Part shown: positions 1 through 8,780 of the stretch, in pieces
Numbering within the stretch: the stretch's first letter is position 1
How the letters are laid out: each line of letters begins with the position of its first letter
Assembly (NCBI RefSeq): GCF_021390535.1
Contig: NZ_JAJUXG010000003.1
Span: 186,001-250,000 of the forward strand
Length of the DNA stretch: 64,000 nucleotides
Direction of reading: 5' to 3'
From: Dyadobacter sp. CY312
GTDB taxonomy: Bacteria; Bacteroidota; Bacteroidia; Cytophagales; Spirosomataceae
Program-made: the position numbers and the translations under genes
The notes under the pieces: model-generated
Seen by the model: the letters and a program-made list of their open reading frames with translations, nothing else
Told to the model about the DNA's origin: nothing
Database searches by the model: none

Positions 1-536
1 TCCCGTATTACTGGCGTACACTCAGCACCGACACCGAAAGTTCGCCTGCATTGCACACGTTGATCAAAACAGCAGACGTGATTATGCCCTGGGCTGTCGG
101 CAGATACAATGCCTCCACTTACACATCTGTTGCCGGCACTACCCTACCGGGAGACATTGTTTGGTGCAAAAACAACAAGATCGATTACGCTCCTCTGGTG
201 TTTCCAGGATTTAGCTGGGGAAATCTTAAAAATGACAAAACGCTTTATAATCAGATCCCGAGAGGAAAAGGAGATTTTCTATGGCAACAGATTGCCGGTG
301 CAAAAATGTCGGGAGCCGAAGCTTTGTACGTAGCCATGTTTGATGAAGTAGATGAAGGAACGGCCATCTTTAAAACAAAAAAAGAAGGTGCAACTCCCCT
401 GAATGCGGATGGTAAATTCGTGGGAATTGAACCCGATCTTGATCCTGATTATTACCTGTGGCTCACCGGCGAAGGCGCCAAATGGTTTCACGGAGCAAGT
501 GGATACGGAGCACAAAAACCGGAACGTAAAAGGTAA
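1..536 (+). CDS. GH71/99-like glycoside hydrolase, C-terminal part (cut by window edge)
   Basis: The frame is open from the first bases, so the true start lies before the window and only about 178 C-terminal residues are present. The visible part aligns by eye with residues of the second GH71/99-like protein at 5828-8635: a PWAVGRYN segment, VFPGFSWGNL, IPRGKGDFLWQQ, a FDEVDEGTA acidic motif and a closing PDYYLW stretch. PGAP-style names for this family are glycoside hydrolase family 71/99-like or xylosidase/arabinosidase. Family knowledge suggests a secreted endo-acting glycosidase, possibly on alpha-mannan, but substrate is inference. It ends with a basic KPERKR tail and has no T9SS tail, unlike its paralogue. 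Confidence 0.85.
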   Translation, partial: PYYWRTLSTDTESSPALHTLIKTADVIMPWAVGRYNASTYTSVAGTTLPGDIVWCKNNKIDYAPLVFPGFSWGNLKNDKTLYNQIPRGKGDFLWQQIAGAKMSGAEALYVAMFDEVDEGTAIFKTKKEGATPLNADGKFVGIEPDLDPDYYLWLTGEGAKWFHGASGYGAQKPERKR

Positions 537-577
537 AAAAGGCAAAAAGTGAGATGTGAAATATTCACCTTCAACCC

Positions 578-624
578 ATGCCCGAAGCCTCTTTCCCATT
601 TCACGAATGTAAAACTTCGGGCAT
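578..624. terminator. Inverted repeat between convergent genes
   Basis: Ten-base arms (ATGCCCGAAG at 578-587, CTTCGGGCAT at 615-624) sit between the converging genes ending at 536 and 601. The right arm lies inside the last codons of the regulator gene. The long 27-base loop and lack of a strong T-run make terminator function uncertain. The sequence just before it carries the dispersed AAAGTGAGATGTGA motif seen in other gaps. Confidence 0.35.
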
Positions 625-3168
625 ATCCATTTGAAAATCTTCGCCGTAGATCCGGCTATATTCTCTGGCAAAATTCTCGTACGTAGTTTTTGCCAGAGAA
701 TGTTTACCAAGATGCGCCAGTGCTTTGCACTTGATAATCATCGCTTCCTCATTCACTGGATCAAAATAGAATACATAGTTTGCAAGCTGAACCAGAAATT
801 CAGGATCGTCTGAGATTTTCATTGTCGCTGCAAAACCCAGGTAGCTGTCTACAATTTCATTGGATATCTCGGATTTGAAAGAATCCAGCCATTCATACTC
901 AATATTGGCAAGGAAATTTCCGCGTTTCGTAATACTGGCCAGCTCCAAAATACTCTCTTTATTCAGTGCCTTTTTATTCCTGATCAAAGCAAGGTAATGC
1001 TTGTAATCCACATGAATTTTGTCGTAGTCGATTTTGATCTTCCAATATCCTGTTTCTTTCGAAACCTGGCAGTCTTTCATCTTTTCCAATATTCCTTTCA
1101 GCTTGGCAATGTTCACCGACCGGTTGTTACGGGCGCTTTCAGATGATTTGTCAAACCAGAGCAACTCCTTCAACTTTTCAGAACTGATACCCTCCCAGCG
1201 AATTGAATAAAGAAGGATCACCAGAAAAAGCTCCTTCACCAATGGGCTAAACTGCTTGGTGATGTCATTGCCTGCTTCATCAAATAGTTGCAAATTCCCG
1301 AACAAGAACACGCTACTGTGAAGCGGTTGAACGACATCCCGTTCAATGGGTTGTAAAGGCAAAACCAACGGCGATTCGTGCAAATTAACTGGTTGGTTTT
1401 CAACAAAAACGGGCGAACCAGGCTGTGATACGGACTCCGGCTTTCTCTTTCTTGAATATCTGAAATAAGCATAAGCCGCTGCTCCTGCAAATAGCAAACC
1501 TGTAACCAGCCAGAATACATTTCCAGTATCTGCTTCGGCAACCTCAACCACCGGAATGGATTCCAACGGAGGCGCATTCAGGGTGTAAATCGAAATTTTG
1601 GTTTGCCCGCTCTCAGCGTAATTAAGCGCGACCGCCACATACCTGTTGCTGGCATAATCAAAGAAAAGATCAGCAAAAGAAAGGATATCTGTAAACTGAT
1701 AAGGGATCTTTGACCCAACCAATTTAAAATCAGGTTTGCTCAGAGAGCCTTTGATAAGCTGTAAATCCGAATTGAATTTATCTTTTGGAAAAATGAGCGT
1801 GTAGAAAGAATCTTCCTCTTCACAAACGATCATCGAATTACAAAAGACGAAGTCTTCTTTTGGCAGTTCGAGTTCGTATCCCTTCGTGAAATTTCCTGTT
1901 TTGGTATTAAAAAACAACAGATCGTACCAGTTTCTGGGGTTCAGAATTTGCTGTCCGGTTACGCTGCCATAGCCGCCAAGTACGTACGCACCATTTTTGC
2001 CTGTTCCTGATGCAGCCAGATACCTTGGTGTGAAAATTGAATCCTGTAAATCTGTCCAGGTCTTCGACGGCACATGATACCGCTGAATGTTGCTTTTATA
2101 CTTCAAATGCCCATAGCCACCCAGCACATAAATGGAGGAATCGGATTCGGAATAAAATTTGTTCGCATGTAAAAATTGCGTTTTCAACACCGGTTTCGGA
2201 CCGTTTTTATCCCAGCTATTTGTTTTCAGGTCAAAAGTAGAAACCTGCTTTTCGTTAGGGTAAATATGATACAACTTGTTATTCGTTTTATCAAAAAGTA
2301 CCTGATCGTCAACATAAACCGGCTGCGCGCCTTCTTCATGTCTTGCCGAAACTGACCTGTTCGCCCCAACATTGTAGCTAACAGTCGAGTCTTTGCATAC
2401 CATATATAACATGCCCTTACTGTCGTCGAAACCCAACCGCACGTAACCTTTTAAAGTTTGCGTTCTGGCGAGCTGCCATTCGTAATGAAGTTTTTTGATC
2501 CAGACCGCATTAGAAGCCAGTGCGCTTTTCTTCTGAATTTCCTCCGTTGCAATTGCACCATTGGTTTCATTTAACGGCCAGCTATATTTTGGTTGGTTGT
2601 CCTCCGAAATGACCACGTTCCTGATTTTCATCGGCGGCACGTCCGTCGACTTGAAATCTTTGTAACTATTCGCTCCGAAAAGGATTTTGAAACGTCCCTT
2701 ATCCGTAAGCGTATAGGGCTGAGAGAAAGCCTTGTTGCCATACACAACCAGGATATTTTTCTTCTCCTTGTTGAATTTCAATGTGATCTTATTCCACTTT
2801 TTGTAAAGATCGTCTTTGGGAAAATCGAAAGAGTAAGAAGAGAACTTGTCCCCTATTACCAGTTTAAAATGTGGCTTTTCTGTACTGTTATCACAAACGA
2901 GATCGATGTTTTGTTTGTCGTTTTCAATCAGCCTGACAACGTATCCAAAGTATATTTTTTTGTCGGCCAGAAAGGAAAGTTCGAAGGATAATTCAAAATT
3001 TTTCTCAAAACAGAAAGTATTGTCCGGACTCAGATCCAGGCTTGTCCTTTTGTCCTGCACCATCTCGTAGCTGTCAAACCCAAGTCCATACGATTGTGCG
3101 AAGCTGCGATTTCCGAAGCAAATAAGGATTAACAAGCACAAATGGACGAACAGGAATTTCAATTTCAT
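601..3168 (-). CDS. Membrane-spanning kelch-like sensor with C-terminal SARP/BTAD-type regulator
   Basis: An 855-residue one-component regulator. Residues 1-24 are a signal peptide ending at an AQ site. Residues about 30-230 resemble a LamG/concanavalin-like fold. Residues about 240-530 contain kelch-like motifs (IYVLGGYGHLKYKSNIQRYH, YVLGGYGS, with KTWTDL-type blade ends). A single membrane segment lies at about 546-566, followed at once by RYSRKRK, which by the positive-inside rule places the C-terminus in the cytoplasm. Residues about 610-710 look like an OmpR-like winged helix (KELFLVILLYS, SARNNRSVNIAKLKGIL), and 720-850 like the TPR-rich BTAD of SARP activators. It is divergent from the GH92 gene 249 bp away, so regulation of that gene is a plausible inference. 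Ligand unknown. Confidence 0.75.
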   Translation of the reverse strand: MKLKFLFVHLCLLILICFGNRSFAQSYGLGFDSYEMVQDKRTSLDLSPDNTFCFEKNFELSFELSFLADKKIYFGYVVRLIENDKQNIDLVCDNSTEKPHFKLVIGDKFSSYSFDFPKDDLYKKWNKITLKFNKEKKNILVVYGNKAFSQPYTLTDKGRFKILFGANSYKDFKSTDVPPMKIRNVVISEDNQPKYSWPLNETNGAIATEEIQKKSALASNAVWIKKLHYEWQLARTQTLKGYVRLGFDDSKGMLYMVCKDSTVSYNVGANRSVSARHEEGAQPVYVDDQVLFDKTNNKLYHIYPNEKQVSTFDLKTNSWDKNGPKPVLKTQFLHANKFYSESDSSIYVLGGYGHLKYKSNIQRYHVPSKTWTDLQDSIFTPRYLAASGTGKNGAYVLGGYGSVTGQQILNPRNWYDLLFFNTKTGNFTKGYELELPKEDFVFCNSMIVCEEEDSFYTLIFPKDKFNSDLQLIKGSLSKPDFKLVGSKIPYQFTDILSFADLFFDYASNRYVAVALNYAESGQTKISIYTLNAPPLESIPVVEVAEADTGNVFWLVTGLLFAGAAAYAYFRYSRKRKPESVSQPGSPVFVENQPVNLHESPLVLPLQPIERDVVQPLHSSVFLFGNLQLFDEAGNDITKQFSPLVKELFLVILLYSIRWEGISSEKLKELLWFDKSSESARNNRSVNIAKLKGILEKMKDCQVSKETGYWKIKIDYDKIHVDYKHYLALIRNKKALNKESILELASITKRGNFLANIEYEWLDSFKSEISNEIVDSYLGFAATMKISDDPEFLVQLANYVFYFDPVNEEAMIIKCKALAHLGKHSLAKTTYENFAREYSRIYGEDFQMDMPEVLHS

Positions 3169-3322
3169 AGGGAATGCTGAGCGGAAGGAATAAAATTTCC
3201 GACCCGGAATCTTTTTAGCCTTCGTTAATCTATTATTAATGGTTTCTTAACCGCACAAGCTTTATTTCACAGCTTTCTTACCAACACCGAATATAACAAT
3301 ATGGGTTTAAAGTTAAACAATA

Positions 3323-3344
3323 GTTAGTGTTTTTAATCACTAAC
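3323..3344. promoter_or_regulatory. Inverted repeat upstream of GH92, possible operator
   Basis: Perfect 7-base arms GTTAGTG and CACTAAC separated by 8 bases lie in the intergenic region between the SARP-like regulator and the GH92 gene, about 75 bp before the GH92 start. There is no T-run directly after it, so an operator fits better than a terminator. The link to the neighbouring regulator is inference. Confidence 0.35.
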
Positions 3345-3417
3345 ATTTCAGGCCGTTTTTTCCTGAAAACATAGATATCTAACAATAAGCAACATAGTAA
3401 TCAGAAATTTGTCAAGA

Positions 3418-5664
3418 ATGATCCAACCCTTTAAAATCCTTAAAAAATACCGTCGCCTGCTTTTTTACTGCTGCATTGCATTTACCGCGGAAGCGCAGGA
3501 AAATCCGTCGGGGAATCTTAAATACGTCGATTTAACCATTGGCAATGTAGGTCAATTGTTGGAACCAACGCGCCCGACCATTCAGTTACCAAACCAGATG
3601 ATCCGGATGTTTCCGGAACGGAAAGATTATCTGGACGATCAGATCACAAGTTTTCCGCTCATCGTGGTTTCGCACCGGCTCGGTCAGGCATTTTCAATCA
3701 AGCCGTTTATCAAGCCAGTTGCATCTGTAAATTATGACGAAAAACTAACTTACGACCATGACCTGGAAATTACCCGACCGTGGTATTACTCGACTTATCT
3801 GATTGACGATGACGTTCAGGTAGAATTTACTCCCGGCAAAAAATCCGGAATTTACCGTTTCAGCTTTCCAGCAAAAGCCTCAAAAAGTTTGTTGTTCAAT
3901 TTGTACAATGGCGGCGAGGGATCCTGGAAATTCATTTCCGATCGTGAGATCATGGCTACCGAAACCTACCATGACGACATCGTTGTATACATGTATGGTG
4001 TTTTCAGCGAAGCTGGAAAAACAGGAATTATTGATGACTCGAAGACTGTAAGTGAGAAATCCGCAAAGGGCAAAAAAGTGAAAGCCTGGATCAATTTCCC
4101 GGATAGCAAAACCGATAAAATTGAGTTCAAGTATGCCATTTCATATGTCAGTGCAGAACAGGCGAAAAAGAATTTCGACAATGAATTAAAGTCTGCCGAA
4201 TTTGAAGAGGTAAAGCGAAACGGTGAAAAAATCTGGTCGGGCGTGATCAACCAGATTCAGGTGGAAGGCGGCACAGAAGCTCAGAAACGCAGCTTTTATT
4301 CTTCGCTCTACCGCACCTATGAACGCATGACCGACATCACTGAGGATAATCAGTATTACAGCGGTTTTGATAAAAAAGTACACAGCAGCAACCGACCGTT
4401 TTATACCGACGACTGGACCTGGGACACCTATCTGGCACACCATCCATTACGCATTATTTTGAACCCCGCACAGGAGGAGGATATGTTAAACTCGTTTGTG
4501 AGCATGTACGAACATAGCGGATGGATGCCTACTTTCCCGGTCCTTTTTGGCGACCATGCATGTATGAACGGATTCCATTCGTCGGTGACTTTTTTGGATG
4601 GACACAGAAAAGGTTTGAGAAATTTTGATGTATCAAAAGCCTATTCCGGCATGTATAAAAACGCGACCCAGGCCACGATGCTTCCCTGGCGAAATGGCCC
4701 CAAATGCGAGCTGGATGATTTTTATCACAAAAAAGGATACTTTCCCGCATTACGTCTGAATGAAAAAGAGAATGTATCGCTTGTTGATCCCTTTGAAAAA
4801 CGCCAGGCAGTTGCCGTGACCTTGGGCGGAAGTTACGACGATTGGGCAGTAGCAGAATTAGCCAAAGATTTAGGCAAAAATGCGGATTATGATATTTTCA
4901 AAACCCGGGCATTGAACTACAAAAATCTTTGGAACAAAGAAGAAAAAATGTTCTTGCCAAAAGACAACAAAGGTCAATGGGTTGCTATCGATCCAAAATT
5001 TGACGGCGGCATGGGTGGTCGTGATTTTTATGACGAAAACAATGGCTGGACCTACAAATGGCAGGTGCAGCATGATATCGAAGGACTGATTCGGTTGACA
5101 GGAGGGAAACAGAATTTTGAAAACGATTTGGATCAGCTATTCAGAGAAGGTTTGGGACGCAGCAAATATGAATTCTGGGCCAAATTCCCTGACGCGACGG
5201 GTTTAGTCGGACAATATTCGATGGGTAACGAACCCAGTTTTCACATTCCGTATCTGTACAATTATACCAATGCGCCGTGGAAGACTCAGAAACGCATTCG
5301 TTTTTTGCTTGATGTCTGGTTTAAAGATAACGTTTTCGGAATTCCCGGCGACGAAGATGGCGGAGGTATGACTGCCTTCGTGGTATTTTCTTCGATGGGT
5401 TTCTACCCGATCACGCCCGGCAAACCGGAGTATACAATTGGCAGCCCGATTTTTGAAAAGGTGACCATTGATCTTCAAAATGGAAAGAAATTTACCGTGA
5501 TCGCAAAAAACTGCTCGGTAGTCAACAAGTACATTCAGAGCGCAAAGTTTGATGGAAAAGTGCTCAAAGTACCATCTTTTACACACGATCAGCTGGTCGC
5601 CGGTGGAACTCTGGAACTTGAAATGGGGCCAAAACCTAATAAAAAATGGGGCCTTGGAGAATAA
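3418..5664 (+). CDS. GH92 alpha-1,2-mannosidase family protein, secreted
   Basis: A 748-residue protein with an N-terminal signal sequence (LLFYCCIAFTAEAQ). It shows the hallmarks of GH92 exo-alpha-mannosidases: WTWDTYLAHHPL near residue 333, GNEPSFHIPYLYNY, and GDEDGGGMTAF near residue 643 followed by the GFYPITPGKPEY block. GH92 enzymes are calcium-dependent and remove terminal alpha-mannose, with linkage varying between members. The ATG at 3418 was preferred over an upstream TTG at 3409 because it leads straight into the signal peptide. Its position between two GH71/99-like genes suggests joint alpha-mannan or N-glycan breakdown, which is inference. The exact linkage cannot be read from sequence alone. 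Confidence 0.92.
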   Translation: MIQPFKILKKYRRLLFYCCIAFTAEAQENPSGNLKYVDLTIGNVGQLLEPTRPTIQLPNQMIRMFPERKDYLDDQITSFPLIVVSHRLGQAFSIKPFIKPVASVNYDEKLTYDHDLEITRPWYYSTYLIDDDVQVEFTPGKKSGIYRFSFPAKASKSLLFNLYNGGEGSWKFISDREIMATETYHDDIVVYMYGVFSEAGKTGIIDDSKTVSEKSAKGKKVKAWINFPDSKTDKIEFKYAISYVSAEQAKKNFDNELKSAEFEEVKRNGEKIWSGVINQIQVEGGTEAQKRSFYSSLYRTYERMTDITEDNQYYSGFDKKVHSSNRPFYTDDWTWDTYLAHHPLRIILNPAQEEDMLNSFVSMYEHSGWMPTFPVLFGDHACMNGFHSSVTFLDGHRKGLRNFDVSKAYSGMYKNATQATMLPWRNGPKCELDDFYHKKGYFPALRLNEKENVSLVDPFEKRQAVAVTLGGSYDDWAVAELAKDLGKNADYDIFKTRALNYKNLWNKEEKMFLPKDNKGQWVAIDPKFDGGMGGRDFYDENNGWTYKWQVQHDIEGLIRLTGGKQNFENDLDQLFREGLGRSKYEFWAKFPDATGLVGQYSMGNEPSFHIPYLYNYTNAPWKTQKRIRFLLDVWFKDNVFGIPGDEDGGGMTAFVVFSSMGFYPITPGKPEYTIGSPIFEKVTIDLQNGKKFTVIAKNCSVVNKYIQSAKFDGKVLKVPSFTHDQLVAGGTLELEMGPKPNKKWGLGE

Positions 5665-5765
5665 TACTTTAAGCCATATTTTCCCATAAAACGACTTTAA
5701 AAAGCATTTAAACTTTACCTATTCCTACCCTGAACCGAAGTTACTTTCGGATTATTTTTGAAAGT

Positions 5766-5810
5766 AAAAGCAAATCCGGCCGCCAAAAATTGGTGCCGGA
5801 TTTTGCTTTT
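5766..5810. terminator. Bidirectional intrinsic terminator
   Basis: AAAAGCAAATCCGGC pairs with GCCGGATTTTGCTTTT across a 14-base loop, with A-run and T-run on the outer sides, between the convergent GH92 gene (ends 5664) and GH71/99-like gene (ends 5828). It can serve both strands. Confidence 0.7.
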
Positions 5811-5827
5811 ATACATGGACTAAAAAC

Positions 5828-8635
5828 CTATTGTTTCACAAACTTACGCTCCGTGCCATTCACTTTCATGATGTAAATTCCGGCTGGCCAGCTATTTACA
5901 TCAATCTCCATTTCCGCTTTCTCTGATTTACCCGAATAGAACTTCCGACCAGTCAGATTAAAAATTTCCAGGTTCAGAATTTTCGACTCCGATTTGACAA
6001 TGATCTTCTTACTAACCGGATTTGGATATACGTTAGTCAGGTCATCGGATACAAACCTGGCAGTGACAATCCGGCTCAAACTGCTCGTCTGATCAACATC
6101 CACCATTTTTAAACGGTAATAGTAAGTACCTGAAGGCAGATTCACATCATCATAATAATATGATTCAGAAGCTGTTCCGGTATTCCTCGAATCCATCTTG
6201 CCGACTATATTGAAAGTTTTCGAATCTGAACTTCGTTGTATCTCAAAATGAGAACTGTTTGTTTCACTAGTCGTCTGCCATTTCAACTGAGCCGAATTCG
6301 CCTCTTTGGTGATGGTGAAACTTACCAAAGTTACCGGTAAAGCATTTCCTGCATCCGTTGTGATTGCATTGGGAAAAAGCGGAACAGATAAGCTGTTGGT
6401 CGCCTTGCCTGTCAGTACTTTTTTGGTATATCCTGCAATCCCCAGATACCAGTCCGGTGTGAGGTCATAACCATCGGCATCAAGCGAAAGAAACCAGGTA
6501 TCTCCTCCTTTTGGTGTATGATTTGAAAATTTGGCCATCTTAAAAAACGATGTAGCCTCATCCACCTCATCGAACATGGCAAGGTAAATCATTTTTGCAC
6601 CTTCGTTGATCACATTCTGAGACTGCTGCCAAAGGAAACTTCCTCCATTTCTCGGAATTGAATTTTTTAGCGGTGGTGGCTGAGTACCCCGTACCGTTTG
6701 CAAATTGAACCACGAAAATCCCGGAAAAATCACAGGCATGTAATCAATCCCTTTCGGTTCCAAATACGCCATATCCGGCCGCACACTATTGATCGCAAAG
6801 CTGTTTGCACCGGCTTCATTGCCATACCGGCCTACCGACCACGGACTAATCGCATCCAGCAAATCATACACAGCAAGCCAGGCCGCAGAATGGTTTCGCC
6901 AGTTGTCATTCAATCCACCCATTACCGTAGCCCTATATTTGGGATCGTCCGTTGGGTCCAGTGGATCGCCATCTCTGAACCATCTCACCAGTTTTTCGGA
7001 ACGTGCTGCCGTTGCATCAGGATTCGAAGCAAGTCCCAGCCCCCACAAAGCCACCAACGGTCTTCCTTTGTGCCACAAATAATTGTTTTCCGAAGTAACA
7101 CCCATTTCATCAACCAACTTTTTCCAGTCTGCAATGACAGCCTCGGTAGAAGTTGCATTGGCGCCCGACAAATCATACATGATCGAATAAACACGACCAT
7201 ATTTGCTGCTTGCGGTCTGCACATTTTGAATGACTTTTTCAAAATGACGGGTTACACGGGTATCCGTTGTGGTAAAATTTTGCAGGAAACGTTGCTGAAA
7301 AACGCCGTCAATTTCATTCTCCTGCATCCATTTAAAGTGCTCGTCAACCGTACTATAATTGTAGCTCGAAAAAAGTTTAGCCGGACTTCCGTCGCTGTAA
7401 GTCATATTGGTTGCCTGCAAATCACCTTGCGGATAATCGGCCAGATATGGCCACATATCCACGGTCGCATTACTGTGTTGCGGAGCACCATCAAACCAAT
7501 GCAGCCACCAGTTGTGTGTCGGTTGCCCGTCGGTTGGCATTCCAAACCATCCCTGATAACCGAACATTGCCTTCCCATTCAAAGTATTCAAAGCGGGATC
7601 CACAGTAGTAGCTGGCTCGGGCTGAAAGAATTCAATTTCATCAATTTTCGTAGTAATTGAAGAGGATAATGGTTGTGAAATTTTGAAATAGTTTATCGCA
7701 GCAAGATTTGGATTACCCTGTTTTGCAGCTTCCGAAAATCTCAGAAAAACGTGATTCCAGCCATTGAGCAATTTCTGGCTCGCCGTATTCCACCTGTATT
7801 CATTCACACCCTCTTGCCCCGAAGACGAAAAGACAATACTTCCTGCTCCTGAGAATTTGGTCACGTCCGAAACATAAAGCCAGAACTTCACCAATCCTTC
7901 CTCCTCATTTACAGTTGAATTAAAAGGTGCTGCTGAATTAAAAACAAACCAGTCGGTACCGGAACCAGTTTTGGATACAGAGCCGGAACCTAAAATCTTA
8001 TTTCCGTTATCGGATTGCAGCGCATCTGTTCCAGACCATCCGGTAGTCTGATCCGCGTTATTCATTATATGAGCACCAATAAGATCACTTCCTGTATATC
8101 CTTTGGTAAAACGAATGTTATCAATTTTAATAACAACGCTTTCACCGGCATTTATAAACTTATAATATCTGAAAAAGTTAATGGCCGACAAATCCGGATT
8201 ACCCGACTTTCCCGCTCCGCTCATGCGCAGTGTAACATTGTTCCAGCCGTTTCTCAAATTTACACTTCCGGTACTCCAACTATACTCGTCTGTATCCGGT
8301 CCGCCGGAACTGGTGATCTCAAATTGCCCGTCAGAAGCGGAAAACTTGGTAACATCAGATACAAACAAAGAAAACTGCAAATAGGAAATAGTCAGTTCAT
8401 TGGCAGCTATACCGGTGTTCAGTGGTGCCTGGAAATTCTTGCGAAAACGTTCCGTGTTGCCACCTTCGGACCTGATCGAAGCCTGCCCCTGAACCGGGTC
8501 GCTCGTATCCAAACTGAGCGCATTGCCGCCTCCACCCCAACCGACAAGCGACTCACAGTCATCGACCAGAACGACTTGCGCCTGTGCCTTGAAAACGACA
8601 AAAAGTAAAAACAGAAATAAGAGAAGTTTCTTCAT
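5828..8635 (-). CDS. GH71/99-like glycoside hydrolase with tandem CBM-like modules and T9SS tail
   Basis: A 935-residue secreted enzyme starting at the ATG at 8635, which opens a classic signal peptide (MKKLLLFLFLL, cleavage near AQA); the in-frame start 48 bases upstream is less likely. Two similar beta-sandwich modules follow (about 20-180 and 185-335, each with DVTKFSA/DVTKFSG and NGWNxVxLRxS motifs). The GH71/99-like catalytic region is about 350-740 (FGYQGWFGMP, PVIFPGFSWF, SFLWQQ, FDEVDEATSF). Then comes an Fn3-like segment (LPVTLVSFTI) and a type A T9SS sorting domain from VYPNPVSKK to the end (GIYIMKV). It is therefore predicted to be exported by T9SS to the surface or medium. Paralogous to the truncated gene at 1-536. 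Substrate is not settled by sequence. Confidence 0.88.
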   Translation of the reverse strand: MKKLLLFLFLLFVVFKAQAQVVLVDDCESLVGWGGGGNALSLDTSDPVQGQASIRSEGGNTERFRKNFQAPLNTGIAANELTISYLQFSLFVSDVTKFSASDGQFEITSSGGPDTDEYSWSTGSVNLRNGWNNVTLRMSGAGKSGNPDLSAINFFRYYKFINAGESVVIKIDNIRFTKGYTGSDLIGAHIMNNADQTTGWSGTDALQSDNGNKILGSGSVSKTGSGTDWFVFNSAAPFNSTVNEEEGLVKFWLYVSDVTKFSGAGSIVFSSSGQEGVNEYRWNTASQKLLNGWNHVFLRFSEAAKQGNPNLAAINYFKISQPLSSSITTKIDEIEFFQPEPATTVDPALNTLNGKAMFGYQGWFGMPTDGQPTHNWWLHWFDGAPQHSNATVDMWPYLADYPQGDLQATNMTYSDGSPAKLFSSYNYSTVDEHFKWMQENEIDGVFQQRFLQNFTTTDTRVTRHFEKVIQNVQTASSKYGRVYSIMYDLSGANATSTEAVIADWKKLVDEMGVTSENNYLWHKGRPLVALWGLGLASNPDATAARSEKLVRWFRDGDPLDPTDDPKYRATVMGGLNDNWRNHSAAWLAVYDLLDAISPWSVGRYGNEAGANSFAINSVRPDMAYLEPKGIDYMPVIFPGFSWFNLQTVRGTQPPPLKNSIPRNGGSFLWQQSQNVINEGAKMIYLAMFDEVDEATSFFKMAKFSNHTPKGGDTWFLSLDADGYDLTPDWYLGIAGYTKKVLTGKATNSLSVPLFPNAITTDAGNALPVTLVSFTITKEANSAQLKWQTTSETNSSHFEIQRSSDSKTFNIVGKMDSRNTGTASESYYYDDVNLPSGTYYYRLKMVDVDQTSSLSRIVTARFVSDDLTNVYPNPVSKKIIVKSESKILNLEIFNLTGRKFYSGKSEKAEMEIDVNSWPAGIYIMKVNGTERKFVKQ

Positions 8636-8780
8636 TTTTAAAACATTAAGGTTTGAGAATTGGTTAAGAATCAGTCTCCCCAATTGGGAAAACCAAATCT
8701 ATCCGCAGACCCATAATGTTTTATTAATTATAACTTAATGAAGAAAAAATAATGATTAATAAATGTTTCAACGGCGAATA

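Noticed and set aside
6698-7660. 320-codon plus-strand frame
   Set aside because: It is antisense to the well-supported GH71/99-like gene and has no family features; a shadow of that gene's codon usage.
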